A DNA stretch of 64,000 nt, taken from Nocardiopsis suaedae. Its GTDB lineage: Bacteria > Actinomycetota > Actinomycetes > Streptosporangiales > Streptosporangiaceae. The notes beneath the pieces were generated by a model. The model made no database searches. It saw only the letters and a program-made list of their open reading frames with translations, and was not told where the DNA came from. The stretch spans positions 1 to 64,000 of the forward strand of contig NZ_JAQFWP010000024.1 of assembly GCF_027706745.1 (NCBI RefSeq). Direction: 5' to 3'. Below, in pieces: positions 42,492 through 51,475 of this stretch (position 1 is its first letter; each line of letters begins with the position of its first letter). Both the position numbers and the translations under genes were made by a program.

Positions 42492-42869
42492 CTATTCGGT
42501 GAGGTTGTCCAAGTGCTTGCCGATGTGGCGCGTGAGCCGTTCCGGGTAGCGCGGCTTCTCGGCCTCGGCGGCTGGCTGGGCGAAGGGCTGCGCCGGCGTC
42601 TTGGACGTGCCGAACTCCACCAGGGCGCCCCACCACGCGCGCTTGCGCCCGAAGATCCCGACCCTGCCCCGCAGCGCGCCCGAGACGCGTTTGCCGATCG
42701 CCCCGCGCAGCATCCCCGAGTTCCGGGGCACGTTCTCGCGCATGTCCTTGTAGACCGCCTCCACCGACTCGGTGGTGGCCTCCTTTGCGCCCGCGTGGAT
42801 CTCGTCGGGCAGCTCCTTCAGCTTCTTCTCCAGGGCCTTCAGCCCGTGCACGGACACACCCCGCCCCAT
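42492..42869 (-). CDS. HK97 gp10-like tail component
   Basis: 125 residues: VHGLKALEKKLKELPDEIHAGAKEATTESVEAVYKDMRENVPRNSGMLRGAIGKRV, then WWGALVEFGTSKTPAQPF. The NSGMLRGAI and VEFGTSKTPAQPF blocks are diagnostic of the HK97-gp10 neck or tail completion family. It abuts the gene upstream (last base shared). Confidence 0.88.
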   Translation of the reverse strand: MGRGVSVHGLKALEKKLKELPDEIHAGAKEATTESVEAVYKDMRENVPRNSGMLRGAIGKRVSGALRGRVGIFGRKRAWWGALVEFGTSKTPAQPFAQPAAEAEKPRYPERLTRHIGKHLDNLTE

Positions 42870-43096
42870 CAGCGCCGCCCCCTTCGCAGCTCCTTGCGGA
42901 TCTCCCGGGTCTCCGAGACCAGCTCCATCACCGCGTTCGCGATGGACAGCTGGGCCAGAGCCGCGGCCTTGGCCGCATGGGCCGTCAGTACTTCGGCCGG
43001 CACCTCACCGATCGGCACCGCCTTCAGTGCGCAGATCGCGTCGTCGTGGGTCTGCTGTGCGCGTGCCAGCGCGGGATCTTCGGCCGCGGGGCTCAC
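42869..43096 (-). CDS. Small hypothetical connector-region protein
   Basis: 75 residues, helical: EDPALARAQQTHDDAICALKAVP, then AALAQLSIANAVMELVSETREIRKELRRGRR with a basic end. It starts with GTG in a four-base overlap with the previous stop. I know no family; position suggests a head-tail joining or assembly role. A GTG one codon earlier is equally possible. Confidence 0.55.
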   Translation of the reverse strand: MSPAAEDPALARAQQTHDDAICALKAVPIGEVPAEVLTAHAAKAAALAQLSIANAVMELVSETREIRKELRRGRR

Positions 43097-43425
43097 CACG
43101 GCAGCCTCACCAGCGCGTACTCGACCCCGGTCTCGGCGTCCAGGGACAGCGCCGCCCGCCGGGTCGAGGAGTCGCGGTACACCTCCCTCAGCGGCACCAC
43201 CGCCACGTCCCCGGCGGCTACCCCGACAGTCACGTCTTCCAGCCCGATCCCGTCGACCGTCCCCGGGGTGACCACGGTCAGGGTGTGGGAAGCGGTGTCG
43301 GTGTTGTTGACGAGCAGCACCAGGTCCCGCCCGGTGGGCGCCTCGTCCCCGCCGGCGGCCGCCGCGGTCCACACGACAGCGGCCAGCCCCGACACCGGCG
43401 CCTCCTGCACAGACAAGGTTGCCAT
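43093..43425 (-). CDS. Hypothetical beta-rich structural protein
   Basis: 110 residues with an Ig-like strand pattern: RDLVLLVNNTDTASHTLTVVTPGTVDG, then LEDVTVGVAAGDVAVVPLREVYRD. Such small proteins in the connector cluster are often virion decoration or adaptor proteins. It overlaps both neighbours by a few bases, so it is part of the structural operon. The role is not established. Confidence 0.6.
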   Translation of the reverse strand: MATLSVQEAPVSGLAAVVWTAAAAGGDEAPTGRDLVLLVNNTDTASHTLTVVTPGTVDGIGLEDVTVGVAAGDVAVVPLREVYRDSSTRRAALSLDAETGVEYALVRLPW

Positions 43426-43772
43426 CAGGTCTCATCTCCTTCTGCCTGGATGAGTTCGCAGTCCGCGCGGAGGTAGACCCGCTCGGACGGGTAGATCACG
43501 GCGGTCACCCGCCACGCCTCGCCGGTGGCCGCATCGCGCAGTTCGTCGCCCCGGCGCACGTCCGCCGACGGGGAGACGTAGACCGGCTGGGTGTGCTTGG
43601 CGCCCTGCTGCCGGGCGGCCACCCGCTCCGCGGCGCTGGGTTGGGAGACCCGGCACCGCACGGCGCCGAGCTCCACCCACACCGACGTGTGCCCCCCGGA
43701 CTCGGTGGGGGTGTCCACGCGCCGGCGGTGGGCGAGGGGCCGGTTCAGCATGTGCCCGATGCCGCGCCTCAC
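43425..43772 (-). CDS. Head closure / head-tail adaptor protein
   Basis: 115 residues: LNRPLAHRRRVDTPTESGGHTSVWVELGAVRCRVSQPSAAER, then VSPSADVRRGDELRDAATGEAWRVTAVIYPSERVYLRADCELI. This resembles the Phage_H_T_join (SPP1 gp16/HK97 gp7-like) family that plugs the portal. It starts with GTG in a GTGA overlap with the connector gene. Confidence 0.75.
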   Translation of the reverse strand: MRRGIGHMLNRPLAHRRRVDTPTESGGHTSVWVELGAVRCRVSQPSAAERVAARQQGAKHTQPVYVSPSADVRRGDELRDAATGEAWRVTAVIYPSERVYLRADCELIQAEGDET

Positions 43773-44362
43773 CGCGACCCCACCACCACGGCACCGCCGC
43801 CGAATCGGGCGGCCAGGCGGCGGCGAAGCCGGTCGGACAGCTCCAGCTCGGTCACGCCGCCGTCGTCGCCGTAGGTCACCGAGTAGTCGCCGATCCGCTC
43901 GGACCGCACGTCCCGGGCCGCCAAGCCCTCGCCGCCGAGGCCAGAGCGGTAGGCGACCAGGGTCTGCGCGGCGATGCGGCACACCAGGTCCACGATGTCG
44001 GCCGGAACCGGGTCCAGGCCGTGCGTGTAGGTGACCTCCACCTGCGAGGGCTCCTCGCACACCGTCTGCCACCCGGTCCGGCGCCACAGGTCCGTGGTGC
44101 GCACCCGGTAGTCGGTGACCTCCTCGCCGTCGAGGAGCACCTGAGACACGGCCACCACGGGCGGGGCGGGCAGGCGCAGCCACGCGCCCGTGCGGCCCTC
44201 CAGGGTGATGGTGGAGGTGGTCTGGCTGATCGGCGCCCCGGCGGCCTCGCGCACCGCGGCCGAGGCCGAGGCCAGGTAGACCTCCAGCAGCGGGGCCTCC
44301 TCGGCGGTGACGGTCAGGCCGCGGGTCTCGCAGTCGGCCACCGTCGCCAACGATGCAAGCAC
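43769..44362 (-). CDS. Head-tail connector (gp6/gp15-like adaptor)
   Basis: 197 residues. The helical start LATVADCETRGLTVTAEEAPLLEVYLASASAAVREAAGAPI is the phage gp6-like connector pattern, followed by PPVVAVSQVLLDGEEVTDYRV and DIVDLVCRIAAQTLVAYR. It binds under the portal to start the connector. GTG start. Immediately downstream of the capsid and a small unknown gene, as expected. Confidence 0.85.
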   Translation of the reverse strand: MLASLATVADCETRGLTVTAEEAPLLEVYLASASAAVREAAGAPISQTTSTITLEGRTGAWLRLPAPPVVAVSQVLLDGEEVTDYRVRTTDLWRRTGWQTVCEEPSQVEVTYTHGLDPVPADIVDLVCRIAAQTLVAYRSGLGGEGLAARDVRSERIGDYSVTYGDDGGVTELELSDRLRRRLAARFGGGAVVVGSR

Positions 44363-44374
44363 GGTGGCCTCCCG

Positions 44375-44569
44375 CTACTGGTCGCCGCCGGAAGCCCCGG
44401 CGCTCTTCGGCTTCGGCTTGGGCTCGTGCAGCTTGGTGACGCTCTTGATGTCGCCCCGCCGCTGCTGGACCTTCAGGTACTCGTGCCGTTCGCCGTTCTC
44501 CTCCAGCCGCAGCCCCACGGTCTTGCCGGAGTTGTTGACGACCTTCACGTCGATCATCGGCTTGGCCAT
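44375..44569 (-). CDS. Small conserved actinophage protein
   Basis: 64 residues: MAKPMIDVKVVNNSGKTVGLRLEENGERHEYLKV, then a basic, Pro/Lys-rich tail. Short proteins of this pattern are common right after the capsid gene of actinophages. It may be a head fibre or stabilising component; no function is demonstrated. Confidence 0.65.
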   Translation of the reverse strand: MAKPMIDVKVVNNSGKTVGLRLEENGERHEYLKVQQRRGDIKSVTKLHEPKPKPKSAGASGGDQ

Positions 44570-44581
44570 GATCAGACCTCC

Positions 44582-45457
44582 TTAGGTAGGCGTGCCGGTG
44601 GTGACGTCGACGTCCATGACCGCCAGCGCCTCCGGGCGCACGACCCGCGACCCGTACAGGTGCAGCCCCTTGATCGCGTCGGAGAAGCTGGACTCGGGGC
44701 GGTAGGCCTCGGTCTTGTTGATCTGGTCGGCGAAGGTCGTGGCGATGCCGTGGCCGGCCACCACGAAGTTCGACACCGCCGGGGCGGTGCCTGCCGTGCC
44801 CTCGGGCAGGTTCAGCGACACCATCACCGAGAACCCGAGGATGGTGCCGACCTCACCGTTGCGGATCGGCGCGGTGGAGCCGTACCGGGAGGCGTCGATG
44901 AACCGCGGGTCCTGCAGGATCAGCGCGTAGAAGTCCGGGGAGACGATCAGGAACCGGCTCTCCGAAGGCACTCGCGCCTTGTCCAGGGCCAGCCGCAGCC
45001 CCAGCACGATCATGTACGCCTCGTCCGCGGTGGTGGCCGAACCGGCGCTGAGCACATTGCCCGCGCCTGTGGTCATCAGCCCGGCGACGAACTGGTCGGC
45101 GGTGTCGCGCAGCCCGTCGGCCGCTTCCATCGCCGCCTTCGACAGCAGCTGACCGCCGTCGCGCGCCTGCCGCGCGTCCACATCGTCGACCTCGAACGCG
45201 AAGTATTTCGCCTGGTCGATCAGCAGCGTCTGATCCGTGGTGGTCAGGGTCTCGGGGTTGATGGTCGTGGAGTTCTTGGTGTAGGTCGCGATCGTGGGCG
45301 CGGCCAGGGTGCCGATGTGCACCGTGTCGCCGAACTGCGAGATGTCGCCCTCGTAGTCGCGGTTGATCACGCCGGCCTGCCCGAAGACGTAGCGCTTCTT
45401 CAGCGACACGAGCAGCTCGGCGTTCCACACCTCCGGGATGAAGGTGTCCACTGCCAT
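44582..45457 (-). CDS. Major capsid protein (P22 coat/HK97-fold)
   Basis: 291 residues: MAVDTFIPEVWNAELLVSLKKRYVFGQAGVINRDYEGDISQFGDTVHIGTLAAPTIATY is a strong signature of actinophage coat proteins of the P22-coat-5 type. Later parts include YFAFEVDDVDARQARDGGQLL and SRFLIVSPDFYALILQDPRF. It forms the icosahedral shell on the scaffold encoded upstream. No cleavable delta domain is present, so the separate scaffold gene is needed. Confidence 0.93.
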   Translation of the reverse strand: MAVDTFIPEVWNAELLVSLKKRYVFGQAGVINRDYEGDISQFGDTVHIGTLAAPTIATYTKNSTTINPETLTTTDQTLLIDQAKYFAFEVDDVDARQARDGGQLLSKAAMEAADGLRDTADQFVAGLMTTGAGNVLSAGSATTADEAYMIVLGLRLALDKARVPSESRFLIVSPDFYALILQDPRFIDASRYGSTAPIRNGEVGTILGFSVMVSLNLPEGTAGTAPAVSNFVVAGHGIATTFADQINKTEAYRPESSFSDAIKGLHLYGSRVVRPEALAVMDVDVTTGTPT

Positions 45458-45478
45458 GGTTCTTCTCCGTTCTCAGGG

Positions 45479-46219
45479 TTACCGCTTGATGCCGAGCGCG
45501 TCGTCGAGGCGGCCTTCGGCCTTGGCCTTGACGATCTGCTCGTCGCTCATCCGCTTCAGGTCGTCGCGGGTGAGCTGGGTGGGGCGGCTCTTGCCCTTGC
45601 GGGCGCCGCCCTCGGCTGTGCCCTGGAACCGGCGGCCTTGCGCGGCCAGGTAGGGCTTCCGCTTCAACAGGTCGTCGATCGCCTCGGCGATCTCCTCGCC
45701 GTCGACCTCGCCGTCCTCACCGACTTCGAAGGCGTCGGTGTCGAGGTGGGCCAGAGCGTCGGCGGGGTCGGCGAGCTTGCCGGCCGCGGCCGCGCGCACT
45801 TCCGAGCGCACGACGCGCTTGTTGGCCTTGGCGGTGGCGGCCCGCTCGGCTTCGCGCCGCACCGCCTCGGCGTCGTCGCCGTCGCCGCCCTGGGTCCCGT
45901 TGCGGAGCTTCTCCAGTTCGGCTTCGGCTTCGCGTCGTTTCTGCCGTTCGCTCTTCCACTTCTGCTTGGTGGCGTCGAGGGCCCGCTTCCCGGCATCGCC
46001 CAGTGCCTCGGCGCCTTCCGGGTCGCTCTCGTCCTCGTCGTCGCCACCCTGGTCGTCGTCGGGGCCCTGGTCGTCGGAGGCGTCCTGCTCGTCGTTGCCG
46101 TCGCCCTCCTCGTTGGGGGCGCCGCCGAGTACGGGCCAGACGGGGCGGCCGCCGACGATGCCCAGTGCGGGCAGGCCGGTGACCGGGTGGACAGGGAGCT
46201 CGGACGGGGTGTTGTGCAT
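45479..46219 (-). CDS. Capsid scaffolding protein
   Basis: 246 residues: a very acidic N-terminal part (DEQDASDDQGPDDDQGGDDEDESD), then a long charged coiled coil (KQKWKSERQKRREAEAELEKLR), and a basic C-terminus (RKGKSRPTQLTRDDLKRM) that would contact the coat protein. This composition and the position directly before the major capsid gene define a scaffolding protein. No protease domain is visible. Confidence 0.88.
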   Translation of the reverse strand: MHNTPSELPVHPVTGLPALGIVGGRPVWPVLGGAPNEEGDGNDEQDASDDQGPDDDQGGDDEDESDPEGAEALGDAGKRALDATKQKWKSERQKRREAEAELEKLRNGTQGGDGDDAEAVRREAERAATAKANKRVVRSEVRAAAAGKLADPADALAHLDTDAFEVGEDGEVDGEEIAEAIDDLLKRKPYLAAQGRRFQGTAEGGARKGKSRPTQLTRDDLKRMSDEQIVKAKAEGRLDDALGIKR

Positions 46220-46271
46220 GGTGGTCTCCCATTGCGGGTGGGTGGTCGCGCGTTGCGCGCGGACGAGTGGG

Positions 46272-47225
46272 TCAGGACAGGTAGCCGTGTTCGCGCAGCA
46301 GCTCGATCGCCTCGTCCCGGGTTCGGGCCTCGCGCATGATGACCTCGGGCATCAGCCGCGGCCGGGACGATCGGCGGTACCGGCCCGCCCCGGAGGTCAG
46401 GTCGCCCAGGCGGCGCCCGGCGATGCCGCGGGGGGTGGTGCCCTCGGTGGTGTACCGGCCGCGGTTCCGCGCGGCCGCCGACTGCATCCCGCGCCGCGCG
46501 TTGACCACCTGGGCCAGATCGGCGCCCTCGCGGATCGCCTCGGCGCCGCCGGGACCGAACCGGCGCGCCTGCTCGGCCGGGCTCATGTCCTCGAACAGCT
46601 CGCGCGCGTTGATACCGGGCCGGGTCTCGCCGGGGCGCATGGGCACCATGCCGCAGTCGCACTGCGGATGCCGCTGGAACCCCGTGCTCCACGGGTAGGT
46701 GCGCCCGGCGAGGATGATGCACCGCGCGCACGCGGGCAGCTCCACCACCCGGGTGTAGGCCACGCAGGACGGCCGCGCGGCCATGCCGACGTGATCCGCC
46801 GCCCGCGCGGTGTCGGACACCTGGGTGCGGGTGATCGTCTCCAACTGCAACAGGCCGGCGGCCAGCGCCCGTGAGGGCGACTCGCCCCGGTCGATCCGGG
46901 AGAGCACGGTGATCATGGGCTGAGCCAGCAGCGTCGCCAGGTCCCGGCCGTCCGACGCGGTCCCCGACAGCGCCCCGGGCACCACCTCGGCGACCGGCGG
47001 TGCAGCCTCCCCCAGCAACTCCGCCAGGTAGGACCGGGACAGAGCCGCCGCCGCTGCCTGAGTCGCCACCACGAGCCGAACCAGCCGCGGTAACAGTCCC
47101 GCCCACGAACCGGTCAGGTCATCGGGGTCGACCTCGGACCACACCTCCCGGACCCCGCGACCGGCCTGCGTGCTCAACCGCTCCTGTTCGGTCTGGTGGG
47201 CGCGGGCGACCGCGGGCACACTCAC
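46272..47225 (-). CDS. MuF-like minor capsid protein
   Basis: 317 residues: ALAAGLLQLETITRTQVSDTARAADHVGMAARPSC is followed by a zinc-finger-like CARCIILAGRTYPWSTGFQRHPQCDCGMVPM, the usual VG15/MuF-type minor head protein signature. The rest is helical and ends in DEAIELLREHGYLS. It starts with GTG overlapping the stop of the portal gene. It is probably carried into the host with the DNA or helps packaging; the specific role is not known. Confidence 0.83.
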   Translation of the reverse strand: MSVPAVARAHQTEQERLSTQAGRGVREVWSEVDPDDLTGSWAGLLPRLVRLVVATQAAAAALSRSYLAELLGEAAPPVAEVVPGALSGTASDGRDLATLLAQPMITVLSRIDRGESPSRALAAGLLQLETITRTQVSDTARAADHVGMAARPSCVAYTRVVELPACARCIILAGRTYPWSTGFQRHPQCDCGMVPMRPGETRPGINARELFEDMSPAEQARRFGPGGAEAIREGADLAQVVNARRGMQSAAARNRGRYTTEGTTPRGIAGRRLGDLTSGAGRYRRSSRPRLMPEVIMREARTRDEAIELLREHGYLS

Positions 47226-48697
47226 TCCGGACCGCCCCCGGGCGCACCCTCTTCAGGCGGCTCGTCCTCGTCGGCCGGGGCCGCCCGGTTCACCTCCGCA
47301 GCGATCGCGCCGATCGGGTCGGCGAGCTGCTCGCGTTCCTTCATCGCGACCACATCGGCGACCTCGGTCGGCATCAGCCCGTACCGGGACGCGAGCCACT
47401 CGAACGGGAACCCGATCGCCTTCAACTTCTGCAAGGCGTCGGCGACCTGGGCCTGGGACCGGGACTGGGCATCAGCCCACAGCACCGACCCCCCGGCCAC
47501 CGCCCGAGCCCGGTCGTCGTCGTTCATGGCCAGAGCGACCAGCCGGAACATCTCCCGCAGCGCCTGGCCGTACCAGAGCTGCTTCTCCTCGACCCGCTTG
47601 ACCAGCCCGGTCTCGGCGGCGATCAGCGCGTCCCCGGACAGGTTGGCCATCTTTCCGATGAGGTAGTGCTGCGGGGTGCGGGTCTGGGCGGCGATGTGCC
47701 CGACTGCGACCTCGATCACCGAGGTGTAGGCCTCCAGGTTCGCCGCCGACCACTCCGTGGTCCGGGTCGACTCGTCGCCGTCGATCCACAGGATGCGGTC
47801 GACCGCGAACTTCTCCAGGTCCACGGGCCGCTCGCCGGTGACGTTGCCGTTCTGGTCGAGGATGGGGATGGTGGGCCGCTCCGCGCCGAGCACGATCCGC
47901 TGCGGGAACGAGGCGTAGTCCGAGGCGGTGAACAGCTGCGCCCACAGCAGGTTGACCGCGTCCTGCATGGCCACGACACCGCGCACGTCCGAGATCGGGT
48001 CGTCGGCCAGCAGCGGCCGGTTCGGCAGCTCCACGACCGGCACGACTCCCAGCGGGTTGCGCTGCGGGTTGGGCTCGTCCCCCATGTCCCGCGGCTCCCA
48101 CGAGGCGATCTCCTCGTCGGCCTGCGTCATGTTCGCCGACTTGTCCTGGCGCGGCAGCGCCCGCTCGAACTTCCACACCTCGTCGGGCAGGTACAGCACG
48201 GCCATGTCGGTGTAGCCGTCCTGCCACCGCCGCAGCGCGGCGCGGCGCCGCCGGCGGCTGCCCGGCTCGTAGGCCACCACACAGGATGTGGCGTCCTCGA
48301 AGGTCACTGCCGGGGTCTCGGGGTCGGACGGGTTGCCCCACACCAGCACGTAGGAACGGGCGGCGATCACCGACCCCTGAAACCCGAGCTGGCTGTCGGC
48401 GTCGAGGCCGTTGGCCTGCCACACCCGCCACAGCTCCGCATCGGCCCGCTCGGTCCCGGCCGGCTTGACGCCGTTCACCGTCAGCCGCTCGACCGGGGAG
48501 TCGGCCACGACCTGCACCCAGTTGTCGGAGAACCCCCGGTAGCGGTCGCCGTGGTACTTGCGGAACTCCTCGGAGGCGAACTTCAGCGGCTGCTCGCCCT
48601 TGTAGTAGCGGGTGTGCTGGTCGACCTCGCCCCATCGGGTCGCCAGCTCGGACTCCAGCACGTCGACGAGTCGGCGCGCCTCCTCCACCGAGGCCAC
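47222..48697 (-). CDS. Portal protein (SPP1 gp6-like)
   Basis: 491 residues: RRLVDVLESELATRWGEVDQHTRYYKGEQPL, then FSDNWVQVVADSPVERLTVNG, LGVVPVVELPNRPLL and RTPQHYLIGKMANLSGDALIAAETGLVKRVEEK. All are standard SPP1-gp6-type portal blocks. It forms the dodecameric DNA gate. The acidic tail ENRAAPADEDEPPEEG-like end is also typical. It is followed by the coupled MuF gene. Confidence 0.94.
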   Translation of the reverse strand: MASVEEARRLVDVLESELATRWGEVDQHTRYYKGEQPLKFASEEFRKYHGDRYRGFSDNWVQVVADSPVERLTVNGVKPAGTERADAELWRVWQANGLDADSQLGFQGSVIAARSYVLVWGNPSDPETPAVTFEDATSCVVAYEPGSRRRRRAALRRWQDGYTDMAVLYLPDEVWKFERALPRQDKSANMTQADEEIASWEPRDMGDEPNPQRNPLGVVPVVELPNRPLLADDPISDVRGVVAMQDAVNLLWAQLFTASDYASFPQRIVLGAERPTIPILDQNGNVTGERPVDLEKFAVDRILWIDGDESTRTTEWSAANLEAYTSVIEVAVGHIAAQTRTPQHYLIGKMANLSGDALIAAETGLVKRVEEKQLWYGQALREMFRLVALAMNDDDRARAVAGGSVLWADAQSRSQAQVADALQKLKAIGFPFEWLASRYGLMPTEVADVVAMKEREQLADPIGAIAAEVNRAAPADEDEPPEEGAPGGGPE

Positions 48698-48712
48698 AGC
48701 CCACCCCCTTCT

Positions 48713-50344
48713 TCACGCGGTGTAGACGTAGGTGCGGCGCTTGCGCGCGGCCCCGGCGGCGATGACGTCGCCGGCGGCCTCGTGCGCCAGCACGGACGTC
48801 ACGGCGGCGTCGATCTTCTGGGCGTCGCTGGCCTTGCGGAGCACGTACCGGTCGCCCGGACGCGCCGCGGTCCTGGTGTTCGCAACATGGTCGGCGGTCA
48901 GCGGGCAGCCGTCGTGCGACCAGGTCGTGTCCTTCTTCAGCACGTCGGTGCGCAGCCGCTCGGCCGCGGCGTGCATCTGCACCACACGGCGGGTCTGCCA
49001 CCGGATGACCCGACGGTCGCCGTAGGCGTCGACCCACGCATCGACCTCCGACTCCCAGTACGGCGGGTCGGCGTACAGCCGCACCACGTCAAAGCGGCGC
49101 ATCAGCTCATCCATCGCCGCAGCGACCTCCAGCCGCGGCACCTGCCCGTCCGGGTAGTCGGCCGGGTTCCAGACCGTCGGCTTGCGGTCCGGCCCGTAGA
49201 CCGGCGTGAACTGGTACCCGTCGAGGGTCTCGGCGCGGATGGCCGTGTGGTCGTCAATGTCGGAGCCGTCGAACCCGAGCACGACCCGGGAGTGCGGCCG
49301 CACCGCGCGGGGCGCCGCCCGCTTCTCCCACGCGGCCCCGTCCAACCAACTCGCGGTGCCAGAGACGACCCGGTTGCCGAAGAACCGCTCGGCCTGGGCC
49401 GGATCGCGCTCCAGCAGCTCGGCGGCCTCGGCCTCGATCCCGTCGAGGTCGACGTGCGAGCTTCCCGCGTAGACGTAGCGGTGGATCCGCCGCCGCTGCC
49501 GCTTGTCCGTGTACGAGAGCCCCTTGGGCGCCTGCGGGTGGTACCGGAAGATGTCCGGCCGCCGAGACTGCGCGGTGCGCTGCGCCACGCTGTCCTCTGA
49601 GGGGTCCCACGAGTTCGTCGTCTCGATCGCCCGACCGCCCATGCCCGCCAGACCGCGACGCTGCGTATCGGCCGTCTTCGTCATCTTGTTCGTCGGAGTC
49701 CAGATCCCCGTCTCGTCCTGCAGCGCCATCGTGATCGGCTGCCCCAGGCGGGACGTCGCCGAGGACGTGACAACGTCGATCCGGCCGCCGCCGGGCAACC
49801 GGATGAACTCCTCGCCGGCCTTCGGCAGCACCTCGGCGAGCGGGCCCTGACGGATCATCGACCGCAGCGGCCGGTACACGTTGTCGGTCTGGTCCTCCGA
49901 CGTCGCGGTGAGCTGGATCAGCGGCGTCGGCCACGGCCGCCCCATCGGCTCGCCCGGCCGGTACTCGTACCACCAACCGCACCCGCACCCGTGGGCGGCG
50001 CACCGGTACACTTCGCCGCCGCCCGCCCAGTCGGCGAACACGACCGGCCCGACCGCCTCGGCGAGGATCAAGGTGGCGCTCCACGGGCCCTTGCCGGTCT
50101 TCTGCGGCGCGACCACCTGGGAGCGCCGGTAGGCGAACGCGGTCGCGAGCTGGCCCGGCTTGGCCTCCGGCTTCACCCGGTAGTGGTTGACCGTGCACCA
50201 CAGCTGCCACGGGTAGAGCTCCATGGTCTCGCCCGCGCGGAACCCGTCCGGCACCGGGCAGTGCCGCTCGATCCAGTCGGGGACGATCCACAGGGTGGGG
50301 AAGTCGACAACGAACTCGGCCGCCGGGTTAGGCGCCTTCGCCAT
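48713..50344 (-). CDS. Terminase large subunit
   Basis: 543 residues. The ATPase domain has Walker A-like APQKTGKG (79-86) and the catalytic pair in ITMALQDETG (D210, E211). The nuclease domain begins at VVLGFDGSD (D359) with LYADPPYWESEVDAW later. It packages and cuts the genome at the portal. A Cys-rich patch (RCAAHGCGCGW, about 114-124) is an unusual insert, perhaps metal-binding. It overlaps the small subunit gene by 17 bp. Confidence 0.95.
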   Translation of the reverse strand: MAKAPNPAAEFVVDFPTLWIVPDWIERHCPVPDGFRAGETMELYPWQLWCTVNHYRVKPEAKPGQLATAFAYRRSQVVAPQKTGKGPWSATLILAEAVGPVVFADWAGGGEVYRCAAHGCGCGWWYEYRPGEPMGRPWPTPLIQLTATSEDQTDNVYRPLRSMIRQGPLAEVLPKAGEEFIRLPGGGRIDVVTSSATSRLGQPITMALQDETGIWTPTNKMTKTADTQRRGLAGMGGRAIETTNSWDPSEDSVAQRTAQSRRPDIFRYHPQAPKGLSYTDKRQRRRIHRYVYAGSSHVDLDGIEAEAAELLERDPAQAERFFGNRVVSGTASWLDGAAWEKRAAPRAVRPHSRVVLGFDGSDIDDHTAIRAETLDGYQFTPVYGPDRKPTVWNPADYPDGQVPRLEVAAAMDELMRRFDVVRLYADPPYWESEVDAWVDAYGDRRVIRWQTRRVVQMHAAAERLRTDVLKKDTTWSHDGCPLTADHVANTRTAARPGDRYVLRKASDAQKIDAAVTSVLAHEAAGDVIAAGAARKRRTYVYTA

Positions 50345-50813
50345 CGGTCACGACCTTCAACCGGTCGCGCGCGGAACGCCGCTGAGGCTTCGCCCCCGTC
50401 GGGGCCGGCGCCTCCTCGCCCGCGGGCTGCTCGTCAGGGGCGTCGGCGACCTTCCACCGGTTGCGGAGCATCCCCTGCACCGTCAGCCCGAGCGAGTCCA
50501 TGTACTGGCGCACGACCTTCTGCACGTCGGCCCGGGCGCCGGGCTGCTCGGCCTCGCCGAGGTTGCGCACCAGCAGCGCCACCTCGTAGGTCTGGCCCAT
50601 CTCCTCCCACATCACCGCCTGCGGGCGCGACCACAGGTCCCGCCACAGGTCCCACTCGCGCGGCTGCACATCGGTCAGCGGCCACGCCGGCGGCGCGCCG
50701 GTGCGGCTCGGCGGGAGCGTCTTCCATCCGGCGGAGTCGCCGGGGCGGGTGCGGCGGAGCGCGTTGGGATCCGGCGGCGGGCCGGACGTGACGCGGGCGC
50801 CTCCTCGGGGCAT
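50328..50813 (-). CDS. Terminase small subunit
   Basis: 161 residues: a Pro-rich start, then WPLTDVQPREWDLWRDLWSRPQAVMWEEMGQTYEVALLVRNL and a helix ADVQKVVRQYMDSLGLTVQGMLRNRW. These blocks are typical of actinophage small terminases, which recognise the packaging site. It precedes and overlaps the large subunit. It is followed upstream by a non-coding gap and an HNH gene. Confidence 0.83.
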   Translation of the reverse strand: MPRGGARVTSGPPPDPNALRRTRPGDSAGWKTLPPSRTGAPPAWPLTDVQPREWDLWRDLWSRPQAVMWEEMGQTYEVALLVRNLGEAEQPGARADVQKVVRQYMDSLGLTVQGMLRNRWKVADAPDEQPAGEEAPAPTGAKPQRRSARDRLKVVTDGEGA

Positions 50814-50879
50814 CGGTCATCAACTCCTCGCCGCCGCGTTGCGCGGCACGATCGGCCGCCACGTTGCGTGACGGCGGTG

Positions 50880-50978
50880 ACCCTATGAACATGACGGACT
50901 TTTCAGCGCCCTCCCCGGCGCCCCAGGAGAACCCCCTCCCAGGGGGTCATCCCCCACCAGTTTTTTTGTTCGCCCTGG
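50880..50978. other. Candidate cos / packaging region
   Basis: A non-coding stretch between the HNH endonuclease and small terminase genes, with GAGAACCCCCTCCCAGGGGG (partly palindromic), a run of seven T (TTTTTTTG) and short repeats. HNH-terminase phages usually have the cos site here. The cut site cannot be identified by eye. Confidence 0.4.
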
Positions 50979-51356
50979 TCAGGGGTCTCTGTCGTTCCAT
51001 CCGCCGGGCTGCTCAACAGCAGTGATCCTGCTGTGGCAGGCACGTGTGAGCGCCTGGAGGTTGTCCCAGTCGTGGCCGCGCGGACCGGACGGGCCGAGGC
51101 CGTCGCGGTGGTGGACGTGCTCGGCCAAGGGCCGCACGAGCGCGGGCTGGGCTGCGTGCTCGTCGCACTCGCAGTAGGGGTGCGCCTCCAGGTAGGCCCT
51201 ACGGGTGCGCCTCCACTGGGGGGTGGCATAGGCCCGGGTGCGGGGGGTGCGCTCCCGGCGGGCGGTCTGCTGGCACCCCCCGCACCGGCCCCCTGGGGTG
51301 AGGTTCGGGCAGCCCGGTGTGGGGCAGGTTTGTAGGGCTCTGCGGCGTGTGCTCAT
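50979..51356 (-). CDS. HNH endonuclease
   Basis: 125 residues. Zinc-binding Cys pairs occur at the start (CPTPGCPNLTPGGRCGGC), and the HNH core reads PLAEHVHHRDGLGPSGPRGHDWDNLQALTRACHSRITA. In HK97-like phages an HNH protein next to the terminase is needed for specific cos cleavage, and its location at the head of the packaging genes supports that. ATG start. Confidence 0.9.
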   Translation of the reverse strand: MSTRRRALQTCPTPGCPNLTPGGRCGGCQQTARRERTPRTRAYATPQWRRTRRAYLEAHPYCECDEHAAQPALVRPLAEHVHHRDGLGPSGPRGHDWDNLQALTRACHSRITAVEQPGGWNDRDP

Positions 51357-51475
51357 GGGACGCGCTCGTGCTTGGAAGGTTGACGGCGTGGCCTGTCGTG
51401 GCCAGTCGGCCCGGTGGGGCTGATGGGACGTTTACCGTTTGGGCGAATCCCCACGAATCCCCCTTTGGAGGACGC

